From assembly GCF_000332515.2 (NCBI RefSeq), contig NZ_AOGZ02000014.1, positions 1,690,001 through 1,754,000 of the forward strand: DNA of 64,000 bases, given 5' to 3'. Origin of the DNA: Leptospira wolbachii serovar Codice str. CDC (lineage in GTDB: Bacteria > Spirochaetota > Leptospiria > Leptospirales > Leptospiraceae). The position numbers were made by a program, and so were the translations under genes. This document shows positions 28,342 to 37,544 of the stretch, in pieces. A model generated the notes under the pieces. That model saw nothing but the letters and a program-made list of their open reading frames with translations. It searched no databases and was not told where the DNA came from. The first letter of the stretch is position 1. Every line of letters starts with the position of its first letter.

Positions 28342-30180
28342 TTAGTTAATGTGTTGGAATTCTTGGCTATTGAGTATAGCCCAGAAAATATCTTGGAGAA
28401 GGTCTTTGTCAAAAACGTTATCTGGTTTTGACAGGAGAGATTTTAGTTTTTCCTTTTCTCCCTTCGAAGGAAGCCGTCCCAGAAGCCGGTAGTAAAGATT
28501 TCCAATGACTGGATCCATGGATTTCAATTGATCAAATTCTAGTTTGACAAGAGAGTCTTTGTTTCCAAAATCCCAAACTAACTTTCCGACCACACGGCCA
28601 TTCATCAGTGTTAACATTTGTTCTATGGTGAGTTCATCGATATCATCTGAAATATCCACTCGAGGGCCGGAGCCAAACACAGATAAAATCGTATGATAAG
28701 GAGCTGGTCTTTCGACCTCCACTGCGTTAGTAAATTCCTTTAGATTGTCTGTAGGAATTCGAACCGAACCTGTGCCAGTTAGGTCATAAGGTTTTTGTCC
28801 CATAAGGCTTGTAAACCAGGATAAATTTCTCTCCCTGATGTTACTGATTTTCTGTGAGTCAGAAACTCGAATGAGGGAATTGAGGAGTTGGTCACTGTCC
28901 AAACGTTTGGGAGAAAAATAACGAATCGGATCTTGGTCGGTAGCACTACTTGTAAGAGAGCGATTGTAAGCATTCGAGGTAACGATATACAATATGAGTT
29001 CTTTTAGTTTGAGATGGTTTGCAAGAAAATAGGCATCCAAATGATTGAGGATCTCTTCTCCCGTAACCACCGTATCTTCATTCCAATCATCTAAAGGAGT
29101 GAAAAAACTCCAACCCATAAGCTCTGTCCAAACGCGGTTGATGATGACCTTACGAAACCGGTCGTTGGATTTGTCAGTGAGCCAATTGGCAAAGGCCTTC
29201 CTTCGGTCCTCCCCCGGTTTTAGTTTGGCCTCTTTCCCATCTAAAAATTTGGGGCGAACCAAATCTCCACCGGGTGCATCGTCTGTATGCGGAAATCTTA
29301 AACCAAGTTTGGGTTCGTAGTATAATGTGGCGTAGGCGACTTCATGTTTTTTCTGGTAGTCTTTCCTTTGTTCGTCGGTCCATTTGTTCCAATTGTCTCG
29401 GTTCCATTCGTTATTTTTATCTTGTAAGGTCTTTTGGTCTTCCATAGGAAGATGAACTTCCAATTCACGAGGAACATAACTAAAAGACTTTCCGTACCGA
29501 TTGGCTTCCCAAGTCCCATCCCGAAAGAATTGTTGGCTAAAAAATGCTGATAGCGCATAATAATCCCTTCTTGTAAAATCAGAAATATAAGGATGGTCAT
29601 GGCACCTAGCACATGCTACTCGTTTTGCATAAAAAAGCCTTCCCACGTACTCTGCTGTTTGTAAAGGATCGGCTCCGTCTCGGATATAAAACATTGTGGC
29701 CGGAGATTCATTCACAGAACCACTAGAGGTCAACATCTCTTGTACGAGCGTGTCATAAGGTTTATTTTTATGAAGAGAACCTGCCACATATTGAAAGAAA
29801 GTGCCTGTGGGAATTTTACGGCCTTTGGATTTGTCTCGTAACATGGACGTGAATTTGGTTCCCCAATATTCGGCAAACTCAGGTTGTTTTAAAAAACTAA
29901 CGGCAAAGGATTCTAAACTTTGGTCTTTCGAAACTGCCTCTAATTCCTTCCATTCGATCACACTGGGAATCACTCCTCTTAAGTGGAGAGACAATCGGCG
30001 TAGTGATACCTTCGTGTCCACCTTATCTATATTAGGCGATATTTTTAAATACAAATTATCTAATGGATGAACTGCATTCTGTTTTGACCGAGAAAAAACA
30101 TAACCCACAGAGAGAATTAGAAAGAGAATAGACAAAATTAAATAACGAAACTTAAGAATTAGATTTAGTACCAATCGCAT
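28342..30180 (-). CDS. DUF1549/DUF1553 (PSCyt2/PSD1) protein
   Basis: 612 residues. One N-terminal membrane segment (12-30). PSCyt2-type domain at about 55-250 includes LSLHLRGVIPS and the heme-type ACARCHDHP (CxxCH), then PSD1 at about 320-600 (RKAFANWLTDKSNDRFRKVI, NRVWTELMGWSFFTPLDDWN, YNRSLTSSATDQDPIRYFSP). Such proteins are planctomycete-typical and of unproven function; the CxxCH suggests a periplasmic c-type cytochrome. It is cotranscribed with the DUF1501 gene and divergent from the zinc-ribbon gene. Confidence 0.88.
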   Translation of the reverse strand: MRLVLNLILKFRYLILSILFLILSVGYVFSRSKQNAVHPLDNLYLKISPNIDKVDTKVSLRRLSLHLRGVIPSVIEWKELEAVSKDQSLESFAVSFLKQPEFAEYWGTKFTSMLRDKSKGRKIPTGTFFQYVAGSLHKNKPYDTLVQEMLTSSGSVNESPATMFYIRDGADPLQTAEYVGRLFYAKRVACARCHDHPYISDFTRRDYYALSAFFSQQFFRDGTWEANRYGKSFSYVPRELEVHLPMEDQKTLQDKNNEWNRDNWNKWTDEQRKDYQKKHEVAYATLYYEPKLGLRFPHTDDAPGGDLVRPKFLDGKEAKLKPGEDRRKAFANWLTDKSNDRFRKVIINRVWTELMGWSFFTPLDDWNEDTVVTGEEILNHLDAYFLANHLKLKELILYIVTSNAYNRSLTSSATDQDPIRYFSPKRLDSDQLLNSLIRVSDSQKISNIRERNLSWFTSLMGQKPYDLTGTGSVRIPTDNLKEFTNAVEVERPAPYHTILSVFGSGPRVDISDDIDELTIEQMLTLMNGRVVGKLVWDFGNKDSLVKLEFDQLKSMDPVIGNLYYRLLGRLPSKGEKEKLKSLLSKPDNVFDKDLLQDIFWAILNSQEFQHIN

Positions 30181-30265
30181 ATTCCTAAGATTCTATGTTG
30201 GATTTTGGGATTTGAAAATATTTTTCTTGCAAAAGTCAATTTTTTGCGGATAAACCTTGGTTGCG

Positions 30266-31327
30266 ATGGCAGAAGAAAAAATCTATGAAATGCTTTGGGA
30301 CTGCGAATTCTGCGGTTCTAAAAAACTACTCGGTAAAACTCATAGGCATTGTCCCAATTGTGGAGCCACTCAAGATCCCACGCGTAGATACTTTCCCAAT
30401 GATGCGGATAAGGTCGCCGTCCAGGATCATATTTACTACGGCGCGGATAAAACTTGTCCTTTCTGCCAAACTGCCAATGGGGCTAAAGCTACGTTCTGTG
30501 GTAACTGCGGTGGTTCTCTGGATGGGGCACAAAATGTAAAACTTCGTTCGGACCAAGATGGTCTCACCGAAGATTCTGTCCAAAAAGCAAAAGAAGATTT
30601 GGCTTTTGCCAATTCGGAATTCATCAAACCTCATCCCAAAACACCGAAGTGGGTTCTTTGGTTACTTGGCTCGATCGTATTTGGTGGAATTGGATTTGTT
30701 TGTCTCGGAGTTTTATGGACAGAAAAAGTAGAACTCCAAATCACCCATCATGAATGGTCTCGTAGCATTGCCATAGACCAATTCAAACCTGTTTCCGAAT
30801 CCGAATGGTGTGACTCTATGCCTATGGGTGCGTACAGTGTGTCCAGAAGTCGTCAAATCAGAAGTTATAATAGTATACCCGATGGCGAAGATTGCCATAC
30901 AGTTCGTTCGGATCGTGGGGACGGAACTTTTTCCGAAAGTGAAAGTTGTTCCACCAAATACAGACAAGAACCAGTCTATGATGACCATTGCAGTTACCGG
31001 ATTGATAAATGGGCTTTTGATCGCAATGCAGTGGCCAAGGGATTTGGAACCACACAAGAGCCTTATTGGCCCACTCCCCAAATCCGCGAATGTGGTAACA
31101 CCGCCATTGGTTGTGAAAGGTTAGGAGCGAAAACAGAAAAGTATATGGTTTATTTTACAGAGTCCAGTGGCGAAACCAAAGGGGAAAAACATGACTGTGA
31201 ATTTGATATAGCCAAGTGGAAATCATTACCAGCCAAGGCACTCTACCAAACAGAAAAAAGTGTAATCTTTAACTACATCACATGCGACACCATACAAATG
31301 TTAGAAGACGCTACGACAGAGGAATAA
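30266..31327 (+). CDS. Zinc-ribbon transmembrane protein (YdjG-like)
   Basis: 353 residues from ATG at 30266 (a TTG nine bases earlier is also open). Two zinc ribbons at the N-terminus: CEFCGSKKLLGKTHRHCPNC and CPFCQTANGAKATFCGNC. A single transmembrane helix near residues 130-155 (WVLWLLGSIVFGGIGFVCLG) separates this from a C-terminal domain with eight or so cysteines. Gene order with the coiled-coil and SPFH-SHOCT genes downstream resembles B. subtilis ydjG-H-I, whose products act with a PspA-like protein in envelope stress. That equivalence is inferred from architecture. Confidence 0.75.
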   Translation: MAEEKIYEMLWDCEFCGSKKLLGKTHRHCPNCGATQDPTRRYFPNDADKVAVQDHIYYGADKTCPFCQTANGAKATFCGNCGGSLDGAQNVKLRSDQDGLTEDSVQKAKEDLAFANSEFIKPHPKTPKWVLWLLGSIVFGGIGFVCLGVLWTEKVELQITHHEWSRSIAIDQFKPVSESEWCDSMPMGAYSVSRSRQIRSYNSIPDGEDCHTVRSDRGDGTFSESESCSTKYRQEPVYDDHCSYRIDKWAFDRNAVAKGFGTTQEPYWPTPQIRECGNTAIGCERLGAKTEKYMVYFTESSGETKGEKHDCEFDIAKWKSLPAKALYQTEKSVIFNYITCDTIQMLEDATTEE

Positions 31328-31328
31328 A

Positions 31329-31859
31329 ATGGACCAAACTTGGTTAAAAACAACATTAGAACGTTTTAAGAACGAACAAGATCCGATTCGCAAGTTCTTA
31401 AAAGAAACCAAACTTTTTGAAGAAGCCCTTGCTAACCAAGAGTTTGAAAAGACAGACCTTCTCATTCGAAAAGAACTGGGAGGAATTCTCACCTCATTCA
31501 AAGAAAGTTTTCGCAAACTAGAAGAGGGTTTTGTACAAAAAGCCCAAATTCAAAATGTCGGAAAAACCAATCCGGCAACCACACTTCTGGATCGTATCAT
31601 CATGAAAGTGAACTCGGCAGGTTATGGACTCAATGGCCTAGGAACTGGTGTTAAGGCCACGCAGGAAGAAATGGAAAATTTACTGAACCACGACTTTGGA
31701 ATGTTAACGAAAGTGGGAGAACTCCAAAAAGAAATTTTAGAAACTCTTCCCACATCGTTCGCCTCAAACCCCGAAGTGGCAATCGAATCCATAAACAAAT
31801 TGTTTTTGGATTTTGAAACACAGTTCGAAGCAAGAAACTCAATCTTTTTAAAAAAATAG
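31329..31859 (+). CDS. Helical protein of the zinc-ribbon/SPFH operon
   Basis: 176 residues, starts one base after the preceding stop. Predominantly helical and charged (RFKNEQDPIRKFLKETKLFE, LIRKELGGILTSFKESFRKL), no membrane segment and no recognised family. A central glycine-rich stretch (NSAGYGLNGLGTGVKAT) separates two helical halves. Its position between the zinc-ribbon and SPFH genes, with only 17 bases to the latter, marks it as a structural or linker component of the same complex. Confidence 0.7.
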   Translation: MDQTWLKTTLERFKNEQDPIRKFLKETKLFEEALANQEFEKTDLLIRKELGGILTSFKESFRKLEEGFVQKAQIQNVGKTNPATTLLDRIIMKVNSAGYGLNGLGTGVKATQEEMENLLNHDFGMLTKVGELQKEILETLPTSFASNPEVAIESINKLFLDFETQFEARNSIFLKK

Positions 31860-31876
31860 GATAAGGAAAAAGGAAT

Positions 31877-32875
31877 ATGGCACTAATAGATAGAATTAAA
31901 TTTGAAGGAAGCCCCAGTGAAATCGTTTGGAAATATCCATCGGACGAAATCAGCACCGCAGGACAACTCGTAGTCGATGAAAGCCAAGAAGCCATCTTTT
32001 TTAAAGAAGGAAAGGCTTTGGATACCTTTGGGCCAGGAACTCATACTTTAAAAACAGGAAATATTCCCATCCTCGAAGCTCTCGTCAATCTTCCGTTTGG
32101 TGGAAAAACTCCCTTCACGGCAGAAGTTTATTATGTAAATAAAGCCATCTTTGCGATGAAATGGGGAACAAACACTCCCATCCCTTTGGAAGATCCAAAA
32201 TACAAAATTGTTCTCAACATCCGTGCCTTTGGAGATTACAAGTTTAGAATCAAAGATTCCAAAGCCTTTTTAATCAATGTGGTCAAAGGGGGAAACCGGA
32301 CAACAAACGAATCCATTGATGAATTTTTGAAACCAAACATTGTCCGTGGGATTGGTGATTTTATCTCTGAAGTCATCTTAAACAACAACACATCCGTTGT
32401 AGAAATTAATAAGTTTAGAGATGAAAGTTCCACTGCCGGAAAAGTCAAACTCGCTCCAGAATTTGAAAAGTATGGAATTGATTTAACAGAGTTTAACGTA
32501 TCTTCGGTGAACTTTGACCAAAACGATCCCAACTACCAACGAATTCAAAAAATCATTACCGATAAATTTGAAATCGATATGCTCGGAGACAAATACCAAC
32601 AAAAGAAAATGTTCGATATTGGACAAGCGGCCGCAGAAAACGAAGGCCAAGGTGGCGGTGCCATGGGTGCTGGGATGGGGATGGGAATGGGGATGAATAT
32701 GGGCCAAATGATGGGCAATATGATGAACCAAGGCGGAGGTCAACAGCAAGGTGGTGCACCAGCAGCCAATGATCCGGCAGCTCGGATTGCGAAACTGAAA
32801 GGATTACTTGACCAGGGGCTTATCAACGCAGAGGAATTTGAAGCCAAAAAGAAAGAAATTCTTTCTTCGCTGTAA
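31877..32875 (+). CDS. SPFH-domain protein with C-terminal SHOCT motif (YdjI-like)
   Basis: 332 residues. SPFH/band-7 fold of the virion-core-like branch: PSEIVWKYPSDEISTAGQLV, QEAIFFKEGKALDTFGPGTH, GKTPFTAEVYYVNKA. A Gly/Met/Gln-rich low-complexity hinge (about 255-300; GMGMGMGMNMGQMMGNMMNQ) leads to a SHOCT helix (IAKLKGLLDQGLINAEEFEA). SHOCT motifs mediate oligomerisation. SPFH proteins scaffold membrane microdomains. Preceded by a strong AAGGAAAAAGGA site. Last gene of the operon; a strong dyad follows the stop. Confidence 0.85.
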   Translation: MALIDRIKFEGSPSEIVWKYPSDEISTAGQLVVDESQEAIFFKEGKALDTFGPGTHTLKTGNIPILEALVNLPFGGKTPFTAEVYYVNKAIFAMKWGTNTPIPLEDPKYKIVLNIRAFGDYKFRIKDSKAFLINVVKGGNRTTNESIDEFLKPNIVRGIGDFISEVILNNNTSVVEINKFRDESSTAGKVKLAPEFEKYGIDLTEFNVSSVNFDQNDPNYQRIQKIITDKFEIDMLGDKYQQKKMFDIGQAAAENEGQGGGAMGAGMGMGMGMNMGQMMGNMMNQGGGQQQGGAPAANDPAARIAKLKGLLDQGLINAEEFEAKKKEILSSL

Positions 32876-32899
32876 AACTTAATTAGAACTCAAAGTTCA

Positions 32900-32944
32900 A
32901 ATTTCCATCTGACAGTAGAATATAAACTCTGTTAGATGGAAATT
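32900..32944. other. Long near-perfect inverted repeat
   Basis: AATTTCCATCTGACAG and CTGTTAGATGGAAATT form a 16-base stem with one G-T pair and a 13-base loop, 24 bases after the SPFH stop. No U-run follows, so it may be a terminator without a classic tail, an mRNA 3'-stabilising hairpin or a protein site. The rest of the gap up to 33056 shows nothing. Confidence 0.6.
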
Positions 32945-33056
32945 CAACAATCTCTGTCTTCCACCAAATCAATTTCCATACAATACAGAATCAATCCAAT
33001 TTGTTTTTTGAAAGTCCTTCCCTTCCGAGGCCGATGGTATGGATCTATGATTTTCC

Positions 33057-34814
33057 TTAAGAAAATAATTGTTTGATCTCTGCTAAATTGGCTTCGGCTT
33101 CCTGTTCGCCCTTATCAATGATTTCTTGATAACGGGCAAAATCAAATAACTGAAATTCTTCTAAATGGAAGTGCACAAATAAATCCATTTTAGGGCGTTT
33201 GAGCCGAGTGATTTCTCTTCCTTCCAAAGTAATGGTTCTTGTCATAATTTGTAAGATGGGTGGGTATTTGAGAGTGTCCCAAATATAACGAAAGAATCCT
33301 TTTTCTGTTGTGTTTCGATCTTCAAAAAGTTTGACCGGAACAATTTCTTGCAGAGGAGACACATTGATTCCCATCACTACATCGGCACCTTTGGTACGAA
33401 TGAGATTTTCAGGAACGTTGTTGATCATTCCCCCATCCACAAGTAACTTTTCCCCCAAACGATAAGGAGGAAAAGCCCCTGGCAAACTCATGGCACTGGT
33501 CAAAGCTTCGGTGATGGGACCTTGGTCAAAGATATGTTCTTTCCCCGTTTGTAAATCCACTGCAGAGGTTGCAAAAGGAAGTGGTAATTCTTCAATCCTT
33601 TGGTCACCAAATCCTTTCTTTAACATCCGTTTCATTCGTTTGCCTTTAAAAAAAGCAACGATGGGTAAGGTAGGGTCAAAAGCACTTTCCAATCCACCAA
33701 AGAAATTTTTGATCATTTCTTCAATTTCCTCTGGGGTATTTTTTCTTGCATACAAGGCAGCAATCACTGCCCCCATCGAAGCGCCAGATACAAAATCAAA
33801 ATGAATTCCTTCCCGATGTAAAACCTTTAATAATCCAACGTGAGCAAGAGCTCGAGCTCCACCACCACCTAACGCCAAACCCCTAGTTTTTGCCACCAAA
33901 TATCTTGCTAGAGTATCCTTTTGATAAAACGTTTTTAAAGATTGGTCTTGGGGGAGATAACTTTTACGAACTCCACTCTCCATCATACGAATGGCGCGGC
34001 CTTCAAAGTTTCGAATCCGACTTTTCCAAAACTGAATGATCTCTTCTTTTTCTTTGTAAAACTTCTCTGGTTCATCTTCCCAAAACACAATAAAGTCCGA
34101 TTGAACCACAAGATAATGTAAATCCATTCTGGAAGTGGATTCATCAAAGTAGATATGAAGTAAGGGAGTTTTGTTTCTTAAATTTGTAAGATACTCGGAA
34201 ATTTGGGTGGGATCCATTCCCTTAAAAGTAGAGATCGGAATGGCTGTAGAGAGTTTTTTGGTGACTTCACCATATTCATCCAAGAAGGAAGTTACTTTTT
34301 CACCAAAGTGGTATTCCGGTTCTAAGGGAACATGAACACATAATCTACGTAAGCCGATAGAATGATCTTTCGGATTATGACTGGATCTATCCAAGTTCTC
34401 TCTCATTCGAGATCCCATCATTTGAATGATATTTTGTGCAAAGATCTTTTCTTGAGATGCTAATTGTAAAAAAAGTTTTCCACTCAAAACATAAACAAGG
34501 GAATCAATCACAGCAATGGCGGAAGTAGAATGGTTGGAGCTGGAGATGAGTGAGTTCTCAGCTAATACTTGGCCGGAACCCACATATACATGGCTTTGAC
34601 CAGCGACATTTTCGAGAAGGATTTCTCCATACCGAACAATGTAGATGGACTCCGAAGACTCTCCTTTGTAATAGAGAGCTTCGTGGCTTCGGATTAATTT
34701 TTCTTGGACGTTATTCGAAAGTCGCAACAAAACCGATGGGGGAAGTTTTTTGAACAAATCCACAGACTTTAAAAATTTTTGTATGGCCTGCCGTTCTAAT
34801 TCAGTTCGTTTCAT
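33057..34814 (-). CDS. Patatin-like phospholipase with cyclic-nucleotide-binding domain
   Basis: 585 residues with the layout of neuropathy-target-esterase-like bacterial enzymes. Residues 15-140 form a cNMP-binding fold (YYKGESSESIYIVRYGEILL); its phosphate cassette is degenerate, so nucleotide binding is doubtful. The patatin domain (about 310-510) has the oxyanion loop GGGGARALAHVGLL, nucleophile Ser in GASMG and the catalytic Asp in DGG. It hydrolyses phospholipid or lysophospholipid acyl esters. A good AGGGGA site precedes the ATG. It lies 15 bases downstream of the MATE gene. Confidence 0.9.
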   Translation of the reverse strand: MKRTELERQAIQKFLKSVDLFKKLPPSVLLRLSNNVQEKLIRSHEALYYKGESSESIYIVRYGEILLENVAGQSHVYVGSGQVLAENSLISSSNHSTSAIAVIDSLVYVLSGKLFLQLASQEKIFAQNIIQMMGSRMRENLDRSSHNPKDHSIGLRRLCVHVPLEPEYHFGEKVTSFLDEYGEVTKKLSTAIPISTFKGMDPTQISEYLTNLRNKTPLLHIYFDESTSRMDLHYLVVQSDFIVFWEDEPEKFYKEKEEIIQFWKSRIRNFEGRAIRMMESGVRKSYLPQDQSLKTFYQKDTLARYLVAKTRGLALGGGGARALAHVGLLKVLHREGIHFDFVSGASMGAVIAALYARKNTPEEIEEMIKNFFGGLESAFDPTLPIVAFFKGKRMKRMLKKGFGDQRIEELPLPFATSAVDLQTGKEHIFDQGPITEALTSAMSLPGAFPPYRLGEKLLVDGGMINNVPENLIRTKGADVVMGINVSPLQEIVPVKLFEDRNTTEKGFFRYIWDTLKYPPILQIMTRTITLEGREITRLKRPKMDLFVHFHLEEFQLFDFARYQEIIDKGEQEAEANLAEIKQLFS

Positions 34815-34829
34815 TTTCCCCTCACCCTA

Positions 34830-36186
34830 TTAAATTCGTATACTTACCCACTCCTTCCTACGAAATTTTCCGACAAAAAGCACTGCCATGAGTAAAATCC
34901 AAATAAAAAACGCAGACCAGATTCCAATCGTTCCCCAAGCTAGGACTATCCCGAGTAGATAAGCCAACGGCAACATAACAAGGAAGGATACAACAAGGTA
35001 AACAAACATCACATAATACATCATCCCAGCACTACGAAGTGCAGATCCAATCACCATGTGGTAGGCATCTCCCGCTTGGATGAGGGCCACGATACAAAGT
35101 GCAGGGTAAGCTTCCTTGATGACGGCAGGCACATCTGTGAATAATCCAATGAGCCAAGGACCTGAGATGATGAAGAAAAGTCCCATACTTCCCATAACGA
35201 TGGCCGAAAAAGTTGCGGAACGCATGGTTCCTTCATAAGCCAAACGCATTTTGCCCTGTCCCATGGACTGACCAAGAATGGTAGTGGCAGCAATTCCAAA
35301 AGAAAAGCCTGGCATAAATGACAAACTAAGGCATGTTAATACAACACTTGCCGATGCAAGGGTTGTTGTGCTAATCATTCCTGCAATTTTATAAAATCCA
35401 GAAAATGCAAAGTTAACAAGCGTTCCTTCGAGAGCCGGTGCAAACCCAACCATACAAAGTTCTTTAAGAATTTCAAAACTCGGTGCAAAGATTTCATACT
35501 GAAAGAATTTGATTACATCTTTGCGGAAAAAATAAAACAACACGATAAGAAGTGCCGGAACAGAAGACAAACCAGAAGCAATAGCAGCCCCTTTTACTCC
35601 CAAAGCAGGGAATCCCCAGTTTCCAAAAATCAGTAACCAATTGAAAAAGATATTGGTAACGGCAGCCAATATAGAAGAAATCATACCAGCTTGTACAATT
35701 CCAATACCATCGAAAAATCCACGTAAGGCGAACCCTACAAAAAACAGAACAGTTCCTAAAAACCGGTAAGATAAATACACACCGGCCACTTCGATTACTT
35801 GAGGGTCATCGCCGATCCATCCCATAAATTCTGGGGCATAAAGAAATCCAAAATAGGATAATAAAGATCCTAAAACTAAGGACAAATAGACGGAATTGAT
35901 CAGGGTGATTCCGACCCCTCTGTCATTTTTTTCGCCAAATCGACGTGCAACGATGATTTGCACGGCCATAGATCCGCCCATAAGGAAAGCAAAAATAGAG
36001 AAATAAACCATTCCACCAAATCCCACAGCGGCAAGAGGGACCTCTCCCAATTTACCAACCATAGCGGTATCAGCAACCATGATGGCAGTATAACTAATCA
36101 TTCCAAAAAAAAACAGGGATTGCTAATCCAAGAATTTTCTGATTCAATCGAGTTGGCTTCAAGATGCGTCTAATTTTGTGAAGCAT
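34830..36186 (-). CDS. MATE-family efflux transporter, frame interrupted near its 5' end
   Basis: The main frame (ATG 36101 to 34830, 423 residues) has about 11-12 membrane helices and MATE features (VADTAMVGKLGEVPLAAVGF, RFLGTVLFFVGFALRGFFDG, FGIAATTILGQSMGQGK) but lacks the usual N-terminal lead-in. That missing part is present just upstream in another frame: ATG 36186 encodes MLHKIRRILKPTRLNQKILG, then LAIPVFF, and runs into nine T (36105-36113 on the plus strand as A). Eight T would fuse it to the main frame, giving about 451 residues. So it is either phase-variable, a mutation or a base-call error. MATE proteins export drugs with Na+ or H+. Confidence 0.75.
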
Positions 36187-36203
36187 AGTTTTGTCATTCT
36201 TAT

Positions 36204-37514
36204 ATGTATTGCGATCTACACAACCACCTTTATGGATGTTTACCCCCCGAAACTTTGTTTCGAATCGGCAAAAATAACCCGGAACCTCGTTGGCATTTGT
36301 ATTTGGATTCCTATGAAAAAGCTTATGGTATAAAAATTCGACCTTCTACTTTTTTTGAAGATTATGCTGACATTCAAAAGTTTTCTAAACTCTATCACTT
36401 TCGAGAAAAGGCTCCCTTTTTACATTTTCAAGCAAAGTTCAATCTGATTATCGCCTTAGTAAAGTTTGATGAAAGAGAAATTACAGAAGTCACACACGAT
36501 GTAGTGCTTTCCAATAGTTTGGATGATATCAGTTATGCAGAATATCGTTTGATGTTTGGAAAAGAAGAACCAAAAGAAAGTTTTTATACAAAACTTATGG
36601 CTTGTTTGGAAGGACTAACCAAAGGAGAAGAGTCTGCCAAAAAAGAAGGAAAACCCATCCAATCAAAACTTGTCATGTCATTACATAGAGATTTAAACTT
36701 TGAAAGAAATTATGATTGGATGAAAAATTGGATGGAAAAAGAATCTATGATTCGCAACGGTCTTGTGGGAATTGACTTCTGTCATATCGAAGAAGGCCAT
36801 CCACCCAAAGACAAAAAAACTTTTTTCCAATCTGTCACCAAGGACAACCAAGCGGAACCAAACACTGCTTTATCGATTCTCTATCATGTTGGAGAAAGTT
36901 TTCGAGACAAAACTCCTTTCTCTGCGGTTCGTTGGGTTTTAGAGTCGGCAAAAAATGGTGCCCATAGACTGGGGCATGCCTTAGCTCTTGGGATTGATTC
37001 CGATTATTTTTTAGGGGATGAAAGAACAGAACTTGTATCCGAAGCAAAAGACCAAATCGAATGTGAATTGGAATCATATTCGGAGATCACAAGTTTTGGT
37101 CCGTACTATCCAAAAGAAGAACTCGAACTCAAACGAAAGGAATTAAAAACTAAACCAGATTCTGAAATTCTCAAAATTCATTTTGATGAAACACAGTCCC
37201 AATACTTACATACCTTCCAAAACTATGTTATGTCTAAGATCGCCAAAACGGATGTTGTGATTGAATGTTGTCCTTCTTCCAATTTGTATATTGGAATGTT
37301 AGAATCACATATTGATCATCCCATCACACGGTTTCTTCAAAACGATATCAAACTCACCATCGGTTCGGATGATCCGGGGCTATTTGGAACCACAATGCCA
37401 GAGGAGTATGGACATGCGCATACGGCAGGGGTCTCCGAAAAAGATCTAGAATCCATCCGAGAAAAGTCATTTTCCTATCGATCTACGAAACTTTCTGGTC
37501 GTGAATTGGATTGA
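36204..37514 (+). CDS. Adenosine deaminase-like metal-dependent hydrolase
   Basis: 436 residues. Metal-dependent deaminase fold: DLHNHLYG (His-x-His) at residues 4-11, HVGES near 230 (the HAGE-type catalytic segment), HRLGHA near 253, CPSSN, and SDDPG near 395 with the metal-binding aspartate. All key residues are intact, but the region 262-330 after HRLGHA holds a charged insert absent from short bacterial adenosine deaminases. Substrate may be adenosine, AMP or another purine. Its start is only 17 bases from the divergent MATE start, so the promoters must overlap the coding ends. Confidence 0.8.
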   Translation: MYCDLHNHLYGCLPPETLFRIGKNNPEPRWHLYLDSYEKAYGIKIRPSTFFEDYADIQKFSKLYHFREKAPFLHFQAKFNLIIALVKFDEREITEVTHDVVLSNSLDDISYAEYRLMFGKEEPKESFYTKLMACLEGLTKGEESAKKEGKPIQSKLVMSLHRDLNFERNYDWMKNWMEKESMIRNGLVGIDFCHIEEGHPPKDKKTFFQSVTKDNQAEPNTALSILYHVGESFRDKTPFSAVRWVLESAKNGAHRLGHALALGIDSDYFLGDERTELVSEAKDQIECELESYSEITSFGPYYPKEELELKRKELKTKPDSEILKIHFDETQSQYLHTFQNYVMSKIAKTDVVIECCPSSNLYIGMLESHIDHPITRFLQNDIKLTIGSDDPGLFGTTMPEEYGHAHTAGVSEKDLESIREKSFSYRSTKLSGRELD

Positions 37515-37544
37515 CCCTGACACAGATTAGGTAAACTGGAATGT

